This document shows positions 24,841 through 31,970 of a stretch of DNA of 64,000 nt, one piece after another. The stretch lies in the NCBI RefSeq assembly GCF_001468395.1, contig NZ_LNSG01000007.1:1-64000 (forward strand), read 5' to 3'. Each line of letters begins with the position of its first letter. The stretch's first letter is position 1. Below the pieces are notes generated by a model. That model was not told the DNA's origin. It worked only from the letters and a program-made list of their open reading frames with translations, and ran no database searches. Both the position numbers and the translations under genes were made by a program. The stretch comes from Sphingopyxis sp. H073. Its GTDB lineage: Bacteria > Pseudomonadota > Alphaproteobacteria > Sphingomonadales > Sphingomonadaceae.

Positions 24841-24872
24841 ACGAAAGGGCGCCCGACCGATGCCGGACGCCC
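24841..24872 (-). terminator. Intrinsic terminator of the NDUFA9-like gene
   Basis: On the minus strand an 11-bp stem with two G-U pairs (24862-24872 with 24847-24857) and a 4-nt loop is followed by TTTCGTTT. It lies between the NDUFA9-like gene and uppP. Confidence 0.72.
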
Positions 24873-24936
24873 CTTATGTCCTCGGCCGAGCCTAACAGCC
24901 CGCGCGCTATTTTCCAGCCGCTATTTCCGGCCGCTA

Positions 24937-25869
24937 TCAGGCAGTCTGGGCGAAGCGGCCGTGGCGGCGATATTGCACCAGCCAGCCTTCGGCGACCGCG
25001 GCGAGCGAGGTCGGGGTGATGCCAAGCTGGCCGAGGCTGGCGGCGCCAGCCGCGACGACATTGTCGCGCTGGAGCATCAGCCACTGGTCCTTCGTGATCG
25101 GTGCGCCGGGGGCCCAGCCGAGGCCGGTCGCAAGCGCATCCGAGACCATGTCGGGCAATTCGACGAACAGCCGCTTGCGGCCCGTCGCCTCCGCGATCCA
25201 CCGCTGCAGGTCGAGCATCGTCAGAACCTGCGGCCCGCCGAGCTCGAAAATCTTACCCGCGGCCTCGTCACCGAGCGCGGCGACCACCGCATCGGCGACA
25301 TCGCCGACATAGACCGGCTGGAACTTCGTCTCCGGCGCGATCACCGGAAGGACAGGCAGGAAGCGGATCATCGTCGCAAAGCGGTTGATGAAATTGTCCT
25401 CGCGGCCGAACAGGATCGAGGGACGCAGGATCGCGGCGTCGGGAAACGCCTTGCGCACGGCGGCTTCGCCCTCGCCCTTGCTGCGACCGTAGGCCGAAGG
25501 GCTGTTGCTGTCGGCGCCGATCGCCGAGATATGGACGAGCGCCTGCGCGCCCGCGGTCTTGGCGGCGGCCGCCACATGGCGCGCGCCATCGGTCTGCACG
25601 GCAGCCATATCGTCGAACGCGCCGACGAGATTGATCACCGCATCGCTTTCCTGCACCGCGCGCGCCACGCTTGCGGCGTCGCGGACGTCGGCGGCGACGA
25701 ACTGCATCTGGCCGAGCCCGCCGAGCGGCTTCAGGAACAGCGCCTTGCGCGGCTCGCGCTCGGCGATGCGGACGCGCGCGCCGCGTGCGAGCAGCCGCTG
25801 GACGACATAGCGGCCGAGAAAGCCGCCGCCGCCGAACACGGTGATCAATTGTCCGTCAAGCTTTTGCAT
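24937..25869 (-). CDS. NDUFA9-like NAD(P)-binding protein
   Basis: This 310-residue atypical short-chain dehydrogenase starts with a Rossmann motif TVFGGGGFLGRYVVQRLLAR. Its later segments (VINLVGAF, VHISAIGADSNSPSAYGRSK, ILRPSILFGREDNF) match the family of the complex I accessory subunit NDUFA9. In alphaproteobacteria such proteins may be associated with NADH dehydrogenase or act as quinone- or lipid-linked reductases; catalytic activity is not evident. It starts at ATG 25869 and lies upstream of uppP with a terminator between them. Confidence 0.85.
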   Translation of the reverse strand: MQKLDGQLITVFGGGGFLGRYVVQRLLARGARVRIAEREPRKALFLKPLGGLGQMQFVAADVRDAASVARAVQESDAVINLVGAFDDMAAVQTDGARHVAAAAKTAGAQALVHISAIGADSNSPSAYGRSKGEGEAAVRKAFPDAAILRPSILFGREDNFINRFATMIRFLPVLPVIAPETKFQPVYVGDVADAVVAALGDEAAGKIFELGGPQVLTMLDLQRWIAEATGRKRLFVELPDMVSDALATGLGWAPGAPITKDQWLMLQRDNVVAAGAASLGQLGITPTSLAAVAEGWLVQYRRHGRFAQTA

Positions 25870-26023
25870 GATGTGCGCCTGTGTCCGATTCTCTGGCGGC
25901 GCACACGGCGCCGAATGCGCTCCCCATGCCGCGAAGCGTCCGCCGGAGCAAGGGGGCAGGGTGTACGGTACGACGCGAAACCGCGGCTTGGCGAATAAAA
26001 TTGCGCACCGCGCGCTCGCGCGG

Positions 26024-26051
26024 TTGACAAGCCGGTCACGCCGCCGCTAAG
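26024..26051 (+). promoter_or_regulatory. Probable promoter of the tRNA-Leu/tRNA-Thr unit
   Basis: A perfect TTGACA (26024-26029) is followed after 16 nt by GCTAAG (26046-26051), with the tRNA-Leu gene starting 18 bp later. The strong -35, poor -10 and GC-rich discriminator are typical of alphaproteobacterial stable-RNA promoters. Confidence 0.6.
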
Positions 26052-26069
26052 CGCCCGCTCCTACCCCGT

Positions 26070-26156
26070 GCCCAGATGGCGGAATTGGTAGACGCACCAG
26101 CTTCAGGTGCTGGCGATCGCAAGGTCGTGGAGGTTCGAGTCCTCTTCTGGGCACCA
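26070..26156 (+). tRNA. tRNA-Leu (anticodon CAG)
   Basis: This is an 87-nt class II tRNA with encoded CCA end. The acceptor stem GCCCAGA pairs with TCTGGGC, the anticodon stem CCAGC/GCTGG encloses TTCAGGT with anticodon CAG, there is a long variable arm (CGATCGCAAGGTCG), and the T-loop is GTTCGAGTC. It reads CUG, a major leucine codon in this GC-rich genome. Its last 17 nt are the attachment site of the integrated element, which restores the tRNA sequence exactly. Confidence 0.97.
26140..26156 (+). repeat. attL: 17-bp direct repeat in the tRNA 3' end
   Basis: The sequence TCCTCTTCTGGGCACCA is identical to 33868-33884. It covers the T-stem/acceptor end and CCA of tRNA-Leu, the standard target of tyrosine integrases of this type. 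Confidence 0.92.
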
Positions 26157-26281
26157 TTTACCTGTTCGGCGATATGCGCCAACAGTTGAAAAAACCAAGG
26201 AAATCTGCGATAAAGTGGCCTGATCTGGCCGCTGTTGTCCGCCTCCATTCGCCCGCAACCGGGCAAAAGTGGGGGCCATGA

Positions 26282-26320
26282 TGGGGGCCAAATCCAAACT
26301 AGCTTTTGGAGTGGCCCCCA
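26282..26320 (+). promoter_or_regulatory. Hairpin enclosing the integrase ribosome site
   Basis: TGGGGGCCA (26282-26290) can pair perfectly with TGGCCCCCA (26312-26320), the last base of which is the A of the start codon. The 21-nt loop contains the GGAG (26308-26311). An identical upstream copy TGGGGGCCA (26270-26278) could compete for pairing. The copies might alternatively be integrase arm-binding sites near attL. Confidence 0.55.
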
Positions 26321-27507
26321 TGCCCCTGAGTGACATTGCAATCCGCGCGGCCAAGCCTGGCCCCAAACCCATCAAGCTATCGGACGAACGCGGGCTGTTC
26401 CTGCTGGTGCAGCCGTCCGGCGGCAAACTCTGGCGCTTGAAGTATCGGATTGCGGGCAAGGAAAAGAAGCTCTCGCTTGGCCGCTATCCCGATGTGGCGC
26501 TGAAGGAAGCCCGCGAACGCTGCACTGAAGCGCGCAAGCTGATTGCCTCTGGCATCGATCCATCGGAACAAAAGCGCACAGAGCGGCTGGACGCCACGCT
26601 ACGGGCGGAAAACACGTTCAAAGCAGTGGCCGAAGAATACATCGAAAAGTCGGACAGGGAAGGCCGTGCGGCTGTCACCATTGGCAAAGCGCGCTGGCTG
26701 CTATCGTTGCTTGAACCGGCCTTGGGGTCGCGCCCGGTCGATGAAATCAGCCCGGTTGAATTGCTTGGGGCGCTCAAGAAAGTGGAGGCCAAGGGGCATC
26801 TGGAGACAGCGCGGCGAATGCGGTCCTTCGCCAGCCGGGTGTTCCGCTATGCCGTGGCCACGGCCCGCGCCAAAGCTGATCCAGCCGCTACATTGCGCGG
26901 CGCATTGGTGGCCCCCAAAGTCACGCACCATGCGGCCATCCTTGATGCCAAGGGCGTGGGCGCGTTGCTTCGGGCGATAGATGGCTATGACGGCCAACCC
27001 ATGACGCAACTGGCGCTGAAGCTCGCTCCCCATGTGTTCGTGCGCCCCGGCGAATTGCGGCAAGCCGAATGGGAGGAAATCGATTTGGAGGCGGGCGTCT
27101 GGAAAATCGCAGCGTCCAAGATGAAAATGCGCCAGCCACACATGGTCCCGCTTTCCCGCCAAGCAATTGCTATCCTGCAAGCGGCACAAGCCCTGACAGG
27201 CCGTCATCGCTATGTGTTCGCTTCGCTCTATCCCGGTAAACGGCCCATGTCGGAAAACACAATCAACGCGGCACTTCGGCGGCTGGGCTATTCCGGCGAT
27301 GAAATGACGGCGCACGGTTTCCGCGCAATGGCCAGCACGCTGCTAAACGAAAGCGGCAAGTGGAATCCCGATGCCATTGAACGGGCGCTGGCGCACAAGG
27401 CGGCGGATGGCTTGCGCGGTGCCTATCATCGCGGCGCACATTGGGCGGAGCGGGTGGAAATGGCGCAATGGTGGTCCGACTATCTCGACACTTTGCGCGC
27501 TGCTTGA
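26320..27507 (+). CDS. P4-type tyrosine integrase
   Basis: This 395-residue site-specific recombinase integrates and excises the element at tRNA-Leu. The N-terminal DUF4102 arm-binding domain (about 1-85: MPLSDIAIRAAKPGPKPIKL, KEKKLSLGRYPDVALKEARE) is typical of P4-like integrases. The core-binding SAM-like domain covers about 100-180. The catalytic domain holds R242 (VRPGELRQAEW), H332 and R335 (TAHGFRAMASTLLNE), H359 (ALAHK) and nucleophile Y369 (GAYHRGA). The start at ATG 26320 follows GGAG with 8 nt spacing; an in-frame ATG at 26269 is less likely. The gene is adjacent to attL, as usual. Confidence 0.95.
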   Translation: MPLSDIAIRAAKPGPKPIKLSDERGLFLLVQPSGGKLWRLKYRIAGKEKKLSLGRYPDVALKEARERCTEARKLIASGIDPSEQKRTERLDATLRAENTFKAVAEEYIEKSDREGRAAVTIGKARWLLSLLEPALGSRPVDEISPVELLGALKKVEAKGHLETARRMRSFASRVFRYAVATARAKADPAATLRGALVAPKVTHHAAILDAKGVGALLRAIDGYDGQPMTQLALKLAPHVFVRPGELRQAEWEEIDLEAGVWKIAASKMKMRQPHMVPLSRQAIAILQAAQALTGRHRYVFASLYPGKRPMSENTINAALRRLGYSGDEMTAHGFRAMASTLLNESGKWNPDAIERALAHKAADGLRGAYHRGAHWAERVEMAQWWSDYLDTLRAA

Positions 27508-27714
27508 TGCAAGTTTGGGTCCCTCTGGCGGGGGCATCCGTATGGCGGGGGCGCGGAGCCGCTGATTCAGATTCCACCGGGAATCGGCCATAGGATCACC
27601 GAAAATGATTTCAGGGCGCGAAGGGCGCTTCAAGGCTTGTTTCCCGTAACCCTCCCTGAATTGCGTTTTCAGACAAGGTTTTGGCGAACTGCTTTAGTAG
27701 CGCCCTTCGTGCCC

Positions 27715-29400
27715 TCACAAATCGCCGAAACTCACATCGATTCCCAAGAGATAGCTCTTGCCGTTGCTCTTCAGCCGCCGGAACCCCCTCGTGCCCATCA
27801 TGCGGACGAAGGCGGGGCGCGTCATCGGAGTCATGCCAAGCATGGCGAAGTGATTCTGGTAGGAGGCAAAAATGGTAGCGATGCTGCACCGGGCATCCGG
27901 CCTCATATCGCATTCGGTTGCCAGCCAGTCCCCGATAACGTCGGTGTCGTCGCGATACATCGCCGTTTCCTGCAAGATTGACGGCGGCACCTGAAGGCCG
28001 ATCTTTTGCCAGCGCAGGCAACCGGCAATGCACCAATTCAGAATGCCGCTGCCTTCCGCCTCCAGCAATTGCCGGTCAAGGTCGCGCACCCGTTCATCCG
28101 GTGCGAACTGGCGAGCGAATGGCAACAGGATTAGCCGCCGCCACATTCCGTCCCCTGCATCGCGGATGGCAGGGCGATGATTGCCGCGAACCCAAAGCGT
28201 ATGCGTCGGATAGAAATCGAACGCTTCACCATAAAGGGCACGGGTTGGGATGGCTTCGCGCGAAACGATTTCCTTGATCCGCTGATCGTTGAACGTGTCG
28301 GCCTGTCCAACTTCATTGACCAACGCCAGCCGTGCCCCAAGCAAGCGGTGCTTGAAGCGCGAAGCCTCCCCCTCGTTCTTTGTCACTGCCAGCAATTCCG
28401 AACCGACTGTAACGGCATATTCGCCAAACACCGCAGCCAGCACGTTCGCCATGACGCTTTTGCCGTTGGCCCCGGCCCCCTGCATGAACAGGAATACCTC
28501 TTCATCGACAAGCCCGGTAAGTGAATATCCGGCGAACCGCTGGAGGAAGGCAACCTGTTCCTGATCCGCCAGAATGTCAGACAGGAACGCTTCCCATCGC
28601 GGGCAGGTGGCATTCGGATCATAGGCCACGCCAACGCATTTGCTGATCCGGTGCGCGGGCGAAGGGGCCAGCCATTTGCCCGCGCGCAAATCGATGGCCC
28701 CGCCTTCGACGCCAAGCAAAAGCGGGTTGCGGTCAAAGGCTGTAGGATCAGCAACAGTCATGCCCTGTTCGGCCTTCGCCATATCGATCATGGCGGCAAT
28801 GCGGGGCGCGGATCGATGGACCTTCAAGGCCTGGCCATAGTCCGCTTTGCTGCCGTCGCTTGGGTTGGCAGAGAGCTTCGCGCCAGCTTCCCGCAAGTTG
28901 GCATCTGCTACCGCTTTGGCGGCGGTCACTTCCTGCCCGGTTTCACACAGTCGCCAGATGCCATTGGCATATTCGCGCCATTTCCCGGTCGCGCGGTCAT
29001 GGATCAGGCGGCCCCGATTGGCGGCGGCGAAGCGGTGGCCGTTGTCGATATCGCCAAGCGTTTCGGCATAGATGTTGGCGTCGGGGTCAATCCAGCCGTT
29101 GCGGGCGGCGGCATAGTAGATGCTCCGAACAGTGCGCCCGCCTTCGCGGCTGGCACTGGCGCTTTTCCAGACGGCGGCAAAAGCCCGTTCGTCCCAAAGA
29201 TGCGGAGCTGTCATGCTCCATTCGCGGGCGATTTCTTCGGCGCAGCTCCAGCCGGTCGAATGAATGGCCAACAAGACAAGCAGCCAGTCATTGCGCGAAC
29301 AATCGGCGGAAACGGTTTCCAGCGCGGATTTCAGGCGGGCAATCTCGCTATCGGTTTCGTCCAGCTCCCGTTCGTCGGGTTCCGCCACGGCTGGCTGCAC
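27715..29400 (-). CDS. D5/P4-type SF3 replicative helicase with PriCT-like N-terminus
   Basis: This 561-residue protein should unwind DNA at the element's origin. Residues about 18-105 resemble the PriCT-2 linker domain (RNDWLLVLLAIHSTGWSCAE). A D5_N-like region follows (about 118-250: NGHRFAAANRGRLIHD). The SF3 helicase shows Walker A GAGANGKSVMANVL (about 308-321), a Walker-B-like LALVNEVGQ, and NHRPAIRDAGDGMWRR with sensor and arginine finger. The catalytic primase domain usually N-terminal in P4-type alpha proteins is missing. The GTG start lies 5 nt after the stop of the preceding gene; the frame is open further upstream to about 29503 but without another start codon. Confidence 0.86.
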   Translation of the reverse strand: MQPAVAEPDERELDETDSEIARLKSALETVSADCSRNDWLLVLLAIHSTGWSCAEEIAREWSMTAPHLWDERAFAAVWKSASASREGGRTVRSIYYAAARNGWIDPDANIYAETLGDIDNGHRFAAANRGRLIHDRATGKWREYANGIWRLCETGQEVTAAKAVADANLREAGAKLSANPSDGSKADYGQALKVHRSAPRIAAMIDMAKAEQGMTVADPTAFDRNPLLLGVEGGAIDLRAGKWLAPSPAHRISKCVGVAYDPNATCPRWEAFLSDILADQEQVAFLQRFAGYSLTGLVDEEVFLFMQGAGANGKSVMANVLAAVFGEYAVTVGSELLAVTKNEGEASRFKHRLLGARLALVNEVGQADTFNDQRIKEIVSREAIPTRALYGEAFDFYPTHTLWVRGNHRPAIRDAGDGMWRRLILLPFARQFAPDERVRDLDRQLLEAEGSGILNWCIAGCLRWQKIGLQVPPSILQETAMYRDDTDVIGDWLATECDMRPDARCSIATIFASYQNHFAMLGMTPMTRPAFVRMMGTRGFRRLKSNGKSYLLGIDVSFGDL

Positions 29401-29405
29401 GCGCT

Positions 29406-30356
29406 TCAGGAAGGCATCGGGTAAATGCGAAAGGAAAAGCGCACTGGAGGGGTCTGCCCCATCCTGCCAGCGATAGCGCCCGCCGCTGTGGTGACGGCTA
29501 GCTTCGCAATGCGGTCAGCGGTCGAGGGGGGCGGGACTTCTCGGGCCAGTTCCCTACATTCGGGAGGGTGGGAATTGGCCCGAAGGCTGCTTTCCGGGGG
29601 GTCGATTGTGGGACTTTCGGAGTTTCGGGCCAGTTCCCCTATACTATTACATAGTAGGTAAGAGGGGGTGTCCCCCCGCTTTTCCCGCTCCATTCCCGCG
29701 AACATGATCTGCAATGCGTCGAGGGGTATCCGCTGCCGCTTCCCGTTCATCGAAAGCCGGACACATTCGCGCCCATAATGGTTTTCGATACGGAACGTCT
29801 GGCTGCCGATCGTCAGCATATTCCCGGTGCGCGTCCCGATCCCGGCGAAGGGGATTGCCGCGGGCGCAGCGCGCGCCTTGGCGGCGGCGACGGCCTTTCG
29901 GACGGTGGACAGGCTCTTGATGGTGGAGGGGTCCAGATGCGCGCCCTGCTGGGTGAATGTTGCGGCGATCTTTTCCCGGAGGCCTTTCGATACTGCCCGG
30001 CTAAAGAAGCGGTCGGGGTCGAAGTCGCTCCCGAGCTTGGCATTGAGGCGCAGCACGTCGTCCCGATTGGTCGAGGCCAAGGCGGCGTCGCTGTTGAACC
30101 ACAGGATGACTAGGGCGAGGATCGCTGCGTCATATCCCTTTGGCTTTGGCGGATAGGCCACCGGCTCACTGATAACCCGGATGCGCTTCGCTTCGGGATG
30201 CTGCGCCTTGTAAGCGTTCACCCCGTCGATACCTTGCCACTTGGCGGCGTTCCGTATCTGCTTGCGGTGATGCTCCATCCGGTCCCGCTGCGTCATCTTC
30301 GATAGGTCCGGGCCGTGGCATATGCCGTCCGGGACGAGGGGGTTATCGGATTGCAC
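29406..30356 (-). CDS. Unrecognised protein upstream of the helicase
   Basis: This 316-residue soluble protein starts with GTG at 30356 behind AAGG (6 nt spacing) and overlaps the preceding 84-residue gene by 14 nt. The N-terminal part is basic (MTQRDRMEHHRKQIRNAAKW), a hydrophobic helix follows (YDAAILALVILWFNSDAA), then an Ala/Lys-rich helical region, and a small beta-rich segment (MLTIGSQTFRIENHYGRE). The C-terminal ~100 residues are proline- and serine-rich and are encoded by an iteron-like repeat cluster. I recognise no family. Placement directly before the helicase suggests a replication initiator or partner, which is inference. Confidence 0.72.
   Translation of the reverse strand: MQSDNPLVPDGICHGPDLSKMTQRDRMEHHRKQIRNAAKWQGIDGVNAYKAQHPEAKRIRVISEPVAYPPKPKGYDAAILALVILWFNSDAALASTNRDDVLRLNAKLGSDFDPDRFFSRAVSKGLREKIAATFTQQGAHLDPSTIKSLSTVRKAVAAAKARAAPAAIPFAGIGTRTGNMLTIGSQTFRIENHYGRECVRLSMNGKRQRIPLDALQIMFAGMEREKRGDTPSYLLCNSIGELARNSESPTIDPPESSLRANSHPPECRELAREVPPPSTADRIAKLAVTTAAGAIAGRMGQTPPVRFSFRIYPMPS
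29541..29658. other. Candidate replication origin: three iterons and an AT-rich stretch
   Basis: TCGGGCCAGTTCCC occurs at 29541-29554 and 29625-29638, and as an inverted copy with one change at 29570-29583. The two direct copies each follow a GGGACTT. Immediately after the last copy is an AT-rich stretch with the dyad TACTAT-GTA-ATAGTA on the minus strand (within 29639-29658), which stands out in this GC-rich DNA. Iterons beside an AT-rich unwinding region next to the helicase gene resemble the P4 ori layout. The cluster lies within the 3' part of the preceding gene. Confidence 0.55.
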
Positions 30357-30597
30357 GAAAGACCTTGGGCGCGCCCTTGCGGTTAGCTTGCATGAAGTCA
30401 GCAAGTAAGGCCGGGTCGTCCATGATGTTGCCGATGACGAACAGGATCAGGCTCATATGTTCATCGTCGGACAAGAAGGGGATGCGTTCATCAGCGAAAA
30501 GTGTTTGGCCGAATATGATCGGGATAGCCCAATCGAAGAAGGTCTGGCGGTTAGCGTCGATGACAGCACGGTATTTGCAGGCCGGTACGGCGAGCAT
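30343..30597 (-). CDS. Small protein of unknown function (84 residues)
   Basis: ATG 30597 follows a strong AGGAG at 8-nt spacing. The protein is mixed hydrophobic and acidic (QTFFDWAIPIIFGQTLFADE, then DDEHMSLILFVIGNIMDDPA) with a basic end (NRKGAPKVFRAIR). It has no secretion signal. The DPALLADFMQANRKG stretch resembles DPGLADYFRRNRAR in the 83-residue protein of the same operon, which hints at a common origin. It overlaps the next gene by 14 nt, consistent with coupling. No known family recognised. Confidence 0.68.
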   Translation of the reverse strand: MLAVPACKYRAVIDANRQTFFDWAIPIIFGQTLFADERIPFLSDDEHMSLILFVIGNIMDDPALLADFMQANRKGAPKVFRAIR

Positions 30598-30627
30598 ATT
30601 CTATTCTCCTATAGGTAAGGGCGGCAG

Positions 30628-30831
30628 TCAGCCGATGGCCGGGGTGTACCCCCAGGGATTATTGATGTCGGGATTATCGGCATTGAACCGGGCGAGCATC
30701 GCCTTGTGCTCCGACCTTGGGCCGGTGATGTTCCAATGCGCCCAATGCGGGGAGGGTCCACCGACAATGTCAAGCCGATCTAGGGCGAACCGCATAGCCT
30801 GTGCGTCCCCGGCTGGGTCGTGGTCGTCCAT
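30628..30831 (-). CDS. Small protein, paralogue of its upstream neighbour (67 residues)
   Basis: Its ATG immediately follows the TAG of the 83-residue gene, so translation is probably coupled. The C-terminal half (PHWAHWNITGPRSEHKAMLA then RFNADNP) aligns with the neighbour's (PDWALRDISGRGAQHRDMIA then MFNRDNP), giving a shared pattern PxW, four residues, I[ST]G, four residues, HxxM[IL]AxFNxDNP. The two are tandem paralogues of a family I do not recognise. It is cytoplasmic by composition. Function unknown. Confidence 0.68.
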   Translation of the reverse strand: MDDHDPAGDAQAMRFALDRLDIVGGPSPHWAHWNITGPRSEHKAMLARFNADNPDINNPWGYTPAIG

Positions 30832-31083
30832 CTATCGAGCCGAGGGGAAGCGTTCATGCGGGTTGTCCCGGTTGAACATGGCGATCATATCCCTGTGCTG
30901 TGCGCCACGTCCGCTAATGTCGCGGAGCGCCCAATCGGGGTACGGAATGCGGAGCAGGTCCAGCATCGCACGGCAAGCAGCCATGCGCGCCCGATTGCGC
31001 CGGAAATAGTCGGCAAGGCCGGGGTCGTTCCGCAAAGCATCTAGACCAGCGGCGGAAATGGGCAGGGTGCCCGAATTAGTCAT
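30832..31083 (-). CDS. Small protein, first of a paralogous pair (83 residues)
   Basis: ATG 31083 is preceded by AAAGGA. The protein starts MTNSGTLPISAAGLDALRND. A DPGLADYFRRNRARM stretch follows, then the conserved motif shared with the 67-residue neighbour (PDWALRDISGRGAQHRDMIA, MFNRDNP). The open frame continues upstream through the 17-bp hairpin at 31217-31270 without an obvious ribosome site, so the short form is preferred. Two adjacent copies suggest duplication within the element. Function unknown. Confidence 0.68.
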   Translation of the reverse strand: MTNSGTLPISAAGLDALRNDPGLADYFRRNRARMAACRAMLDLLRIPYPDWALRDISGRGAQHRDMIAMFNRDNPHERFPSAR

Positions 31084-31216
31084 GGTGTCCTTTCGATTGT
31101 TTTCATGTGTATCAAAGCCGAGACAGCTATCCCCCGCGCTCGCCTGTGTCCGGCCCGGCTCAATCCGGGGCGCAAGCGCGCCAGCACAGACAGCGCAGAC
31201 GGGGAGGCCCAAGGCG

Positions 31217-31270
31217 CGGCCCCTCCCTGCCGCCCACAGGAGAATGTAGGACAGCGGCAGGGAGGGGCCG
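31217..31270. promoter_or_regulatory. Perfect 17-bp inverted repeat in the operon leader
   Basis: Arms 31217-31233 and 31254-31270 are perfectly complementary (17 bp, nearly all G and C) with a 20-nt loop. No T-run follows on either strand, so it is not a standard terminator. It lies within the 249-bp gap between the 59-residue and 83-residue genes of the helicase operon. Such a stable structure could be an attenuator, an antisense-RNA target or part of an origin. Confidence 0.6.
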
Positions 31271-31332
31271 ACGGCCCAAGGAAAATCGCGATGCGCGTTC
31301 AACGGAAAAGCCCGCGCGTCGAGACTAAGGAT

Positions 31333-31512
31333 TTAAGTCGGTGAGTGCGCCCGCTTGCGGCCCGGCTGACGCGGTTGCAGCGGAGCGGGGACGGGGACGC
31401 CAAGGGCTTCAAGAGCATGGCGCATCCCGGAGCGATAGGACCGCTCGCGGCCTGCGTATCGAGCGACTGCATCGGGGTCTGATAGCTTGCTGGCGTCAAT
31501 GGTGATGAGCAT
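31333..31512 (-). CDS. Small basic protein of unknown function (59 residues)
   Basis: ATG 31512 has AGAGGA at 7-nt spacing. The sequence MLITIDASKLSDPDAVARYA continues with GRERSYRSGMRHALEALGVP and ends in a proline- and arginine-rich tail. It is soluble and positively charged, possibly nucleic-acid binding, but no helix-turn-helix or other family is recognised. It is the second gene of the minus-strand operon that leads to the helicase. Confidence 0.58.
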   Translation of the reverse strand: MLITIDASKLSDPDAVARYAGRERSYRSGMRHALEALGVPVPAPLQPRQPGRKRAHSPT

Positions 31513-31652
31513 GGGAAGTCCTCTCGCGGGTGCTGATGTTGTGTCGGTATCAGAATAGGGCAGCCGCAATAGGCCGACGCCTTGCCGGGCGCTGGGCCGC
31601 GTTCTCTATGTCAATAGTGGTATCAATCCGACTGACGCATTTCCCCCGGCCC

Positions 31653-31793
31653 TCAAGAGACCTTAAAGGCCACCAGCGCCGCAAAAAAGATCGGCGGAAT
31701 GAGGAACGCTATCACCGTGGCGAAAGCCAGCCGGGGCGATCCCCGCTCGTTGAAGGATTTGACGATAGCCACGAGGGCAGACCAGCGTTGCAC
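31653..31793 (-). CDS. Small single-pass membrane protein (46 residues)
   Basis: A GTG start at 31793 follows a near-perfect AAGGAG at 6-nt spacing. After a 20-residue polar N-terminus (VQRWSALVAIVKSFNERGSP) comes one hydrophobic segment (LAFATVIAFLIPPIFFAALV) and a three-residue tail after it. It is the first gene behind the promoter at 31845. Its function cannot be inferred. Confidence 0.6.
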   Translation of the reverse strand: MQRWSALVAIVKSFNERGSPRLAFATVIAFLIPPIFFAALVAFKVS

Positions 31794-31838
31794 GGACTTC
31801 TCCTTATAAAGGGTCAAATCAATCCGTGCCGGGTGTCG

Positions 31839-31873
31839 GGGACAATTATGTCCCTAGTTTTCAAGAAAGCCAA
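31839..31873 (-). promoter_or_regulatory. Promoter with overlapping operator for the helicase operon
   Basis: On the minus strand TTGGCT (31868-31873) and CATAAT (31845-31850) are spaced by 17 nt. A dyad GGGACA-N4-TGTCCC (31839-31854) covers the -10 box, the arrangement of a repressible promoter. The first gene starts about 50 nt downstream. The repressor is not obvious among the element's genes. Confidence 0.65.
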
Positions 31874-31970
31874 CCATGAAGAGAGGCCATTTCCACCCGT
31901 TTGTCTCGCGCCCGTGTGCCGACCCGTGGACAACTTCAAAAGGGGCGCCCCTATCCAGCCGCGCCAGCCC

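Noticed and set aside
26157..26319. Longer integrase start at 26269
   Set aside because: The ATG at 26320 has a GGAG and gives the standard DUF4102 N-terminus; the extra 17 residues are not typical.
28651..29424. Open frame antisense to the element helicase
   Set aside because: Overlaps the Walker A-containing frame and has no ribosome site or recognisable domain.
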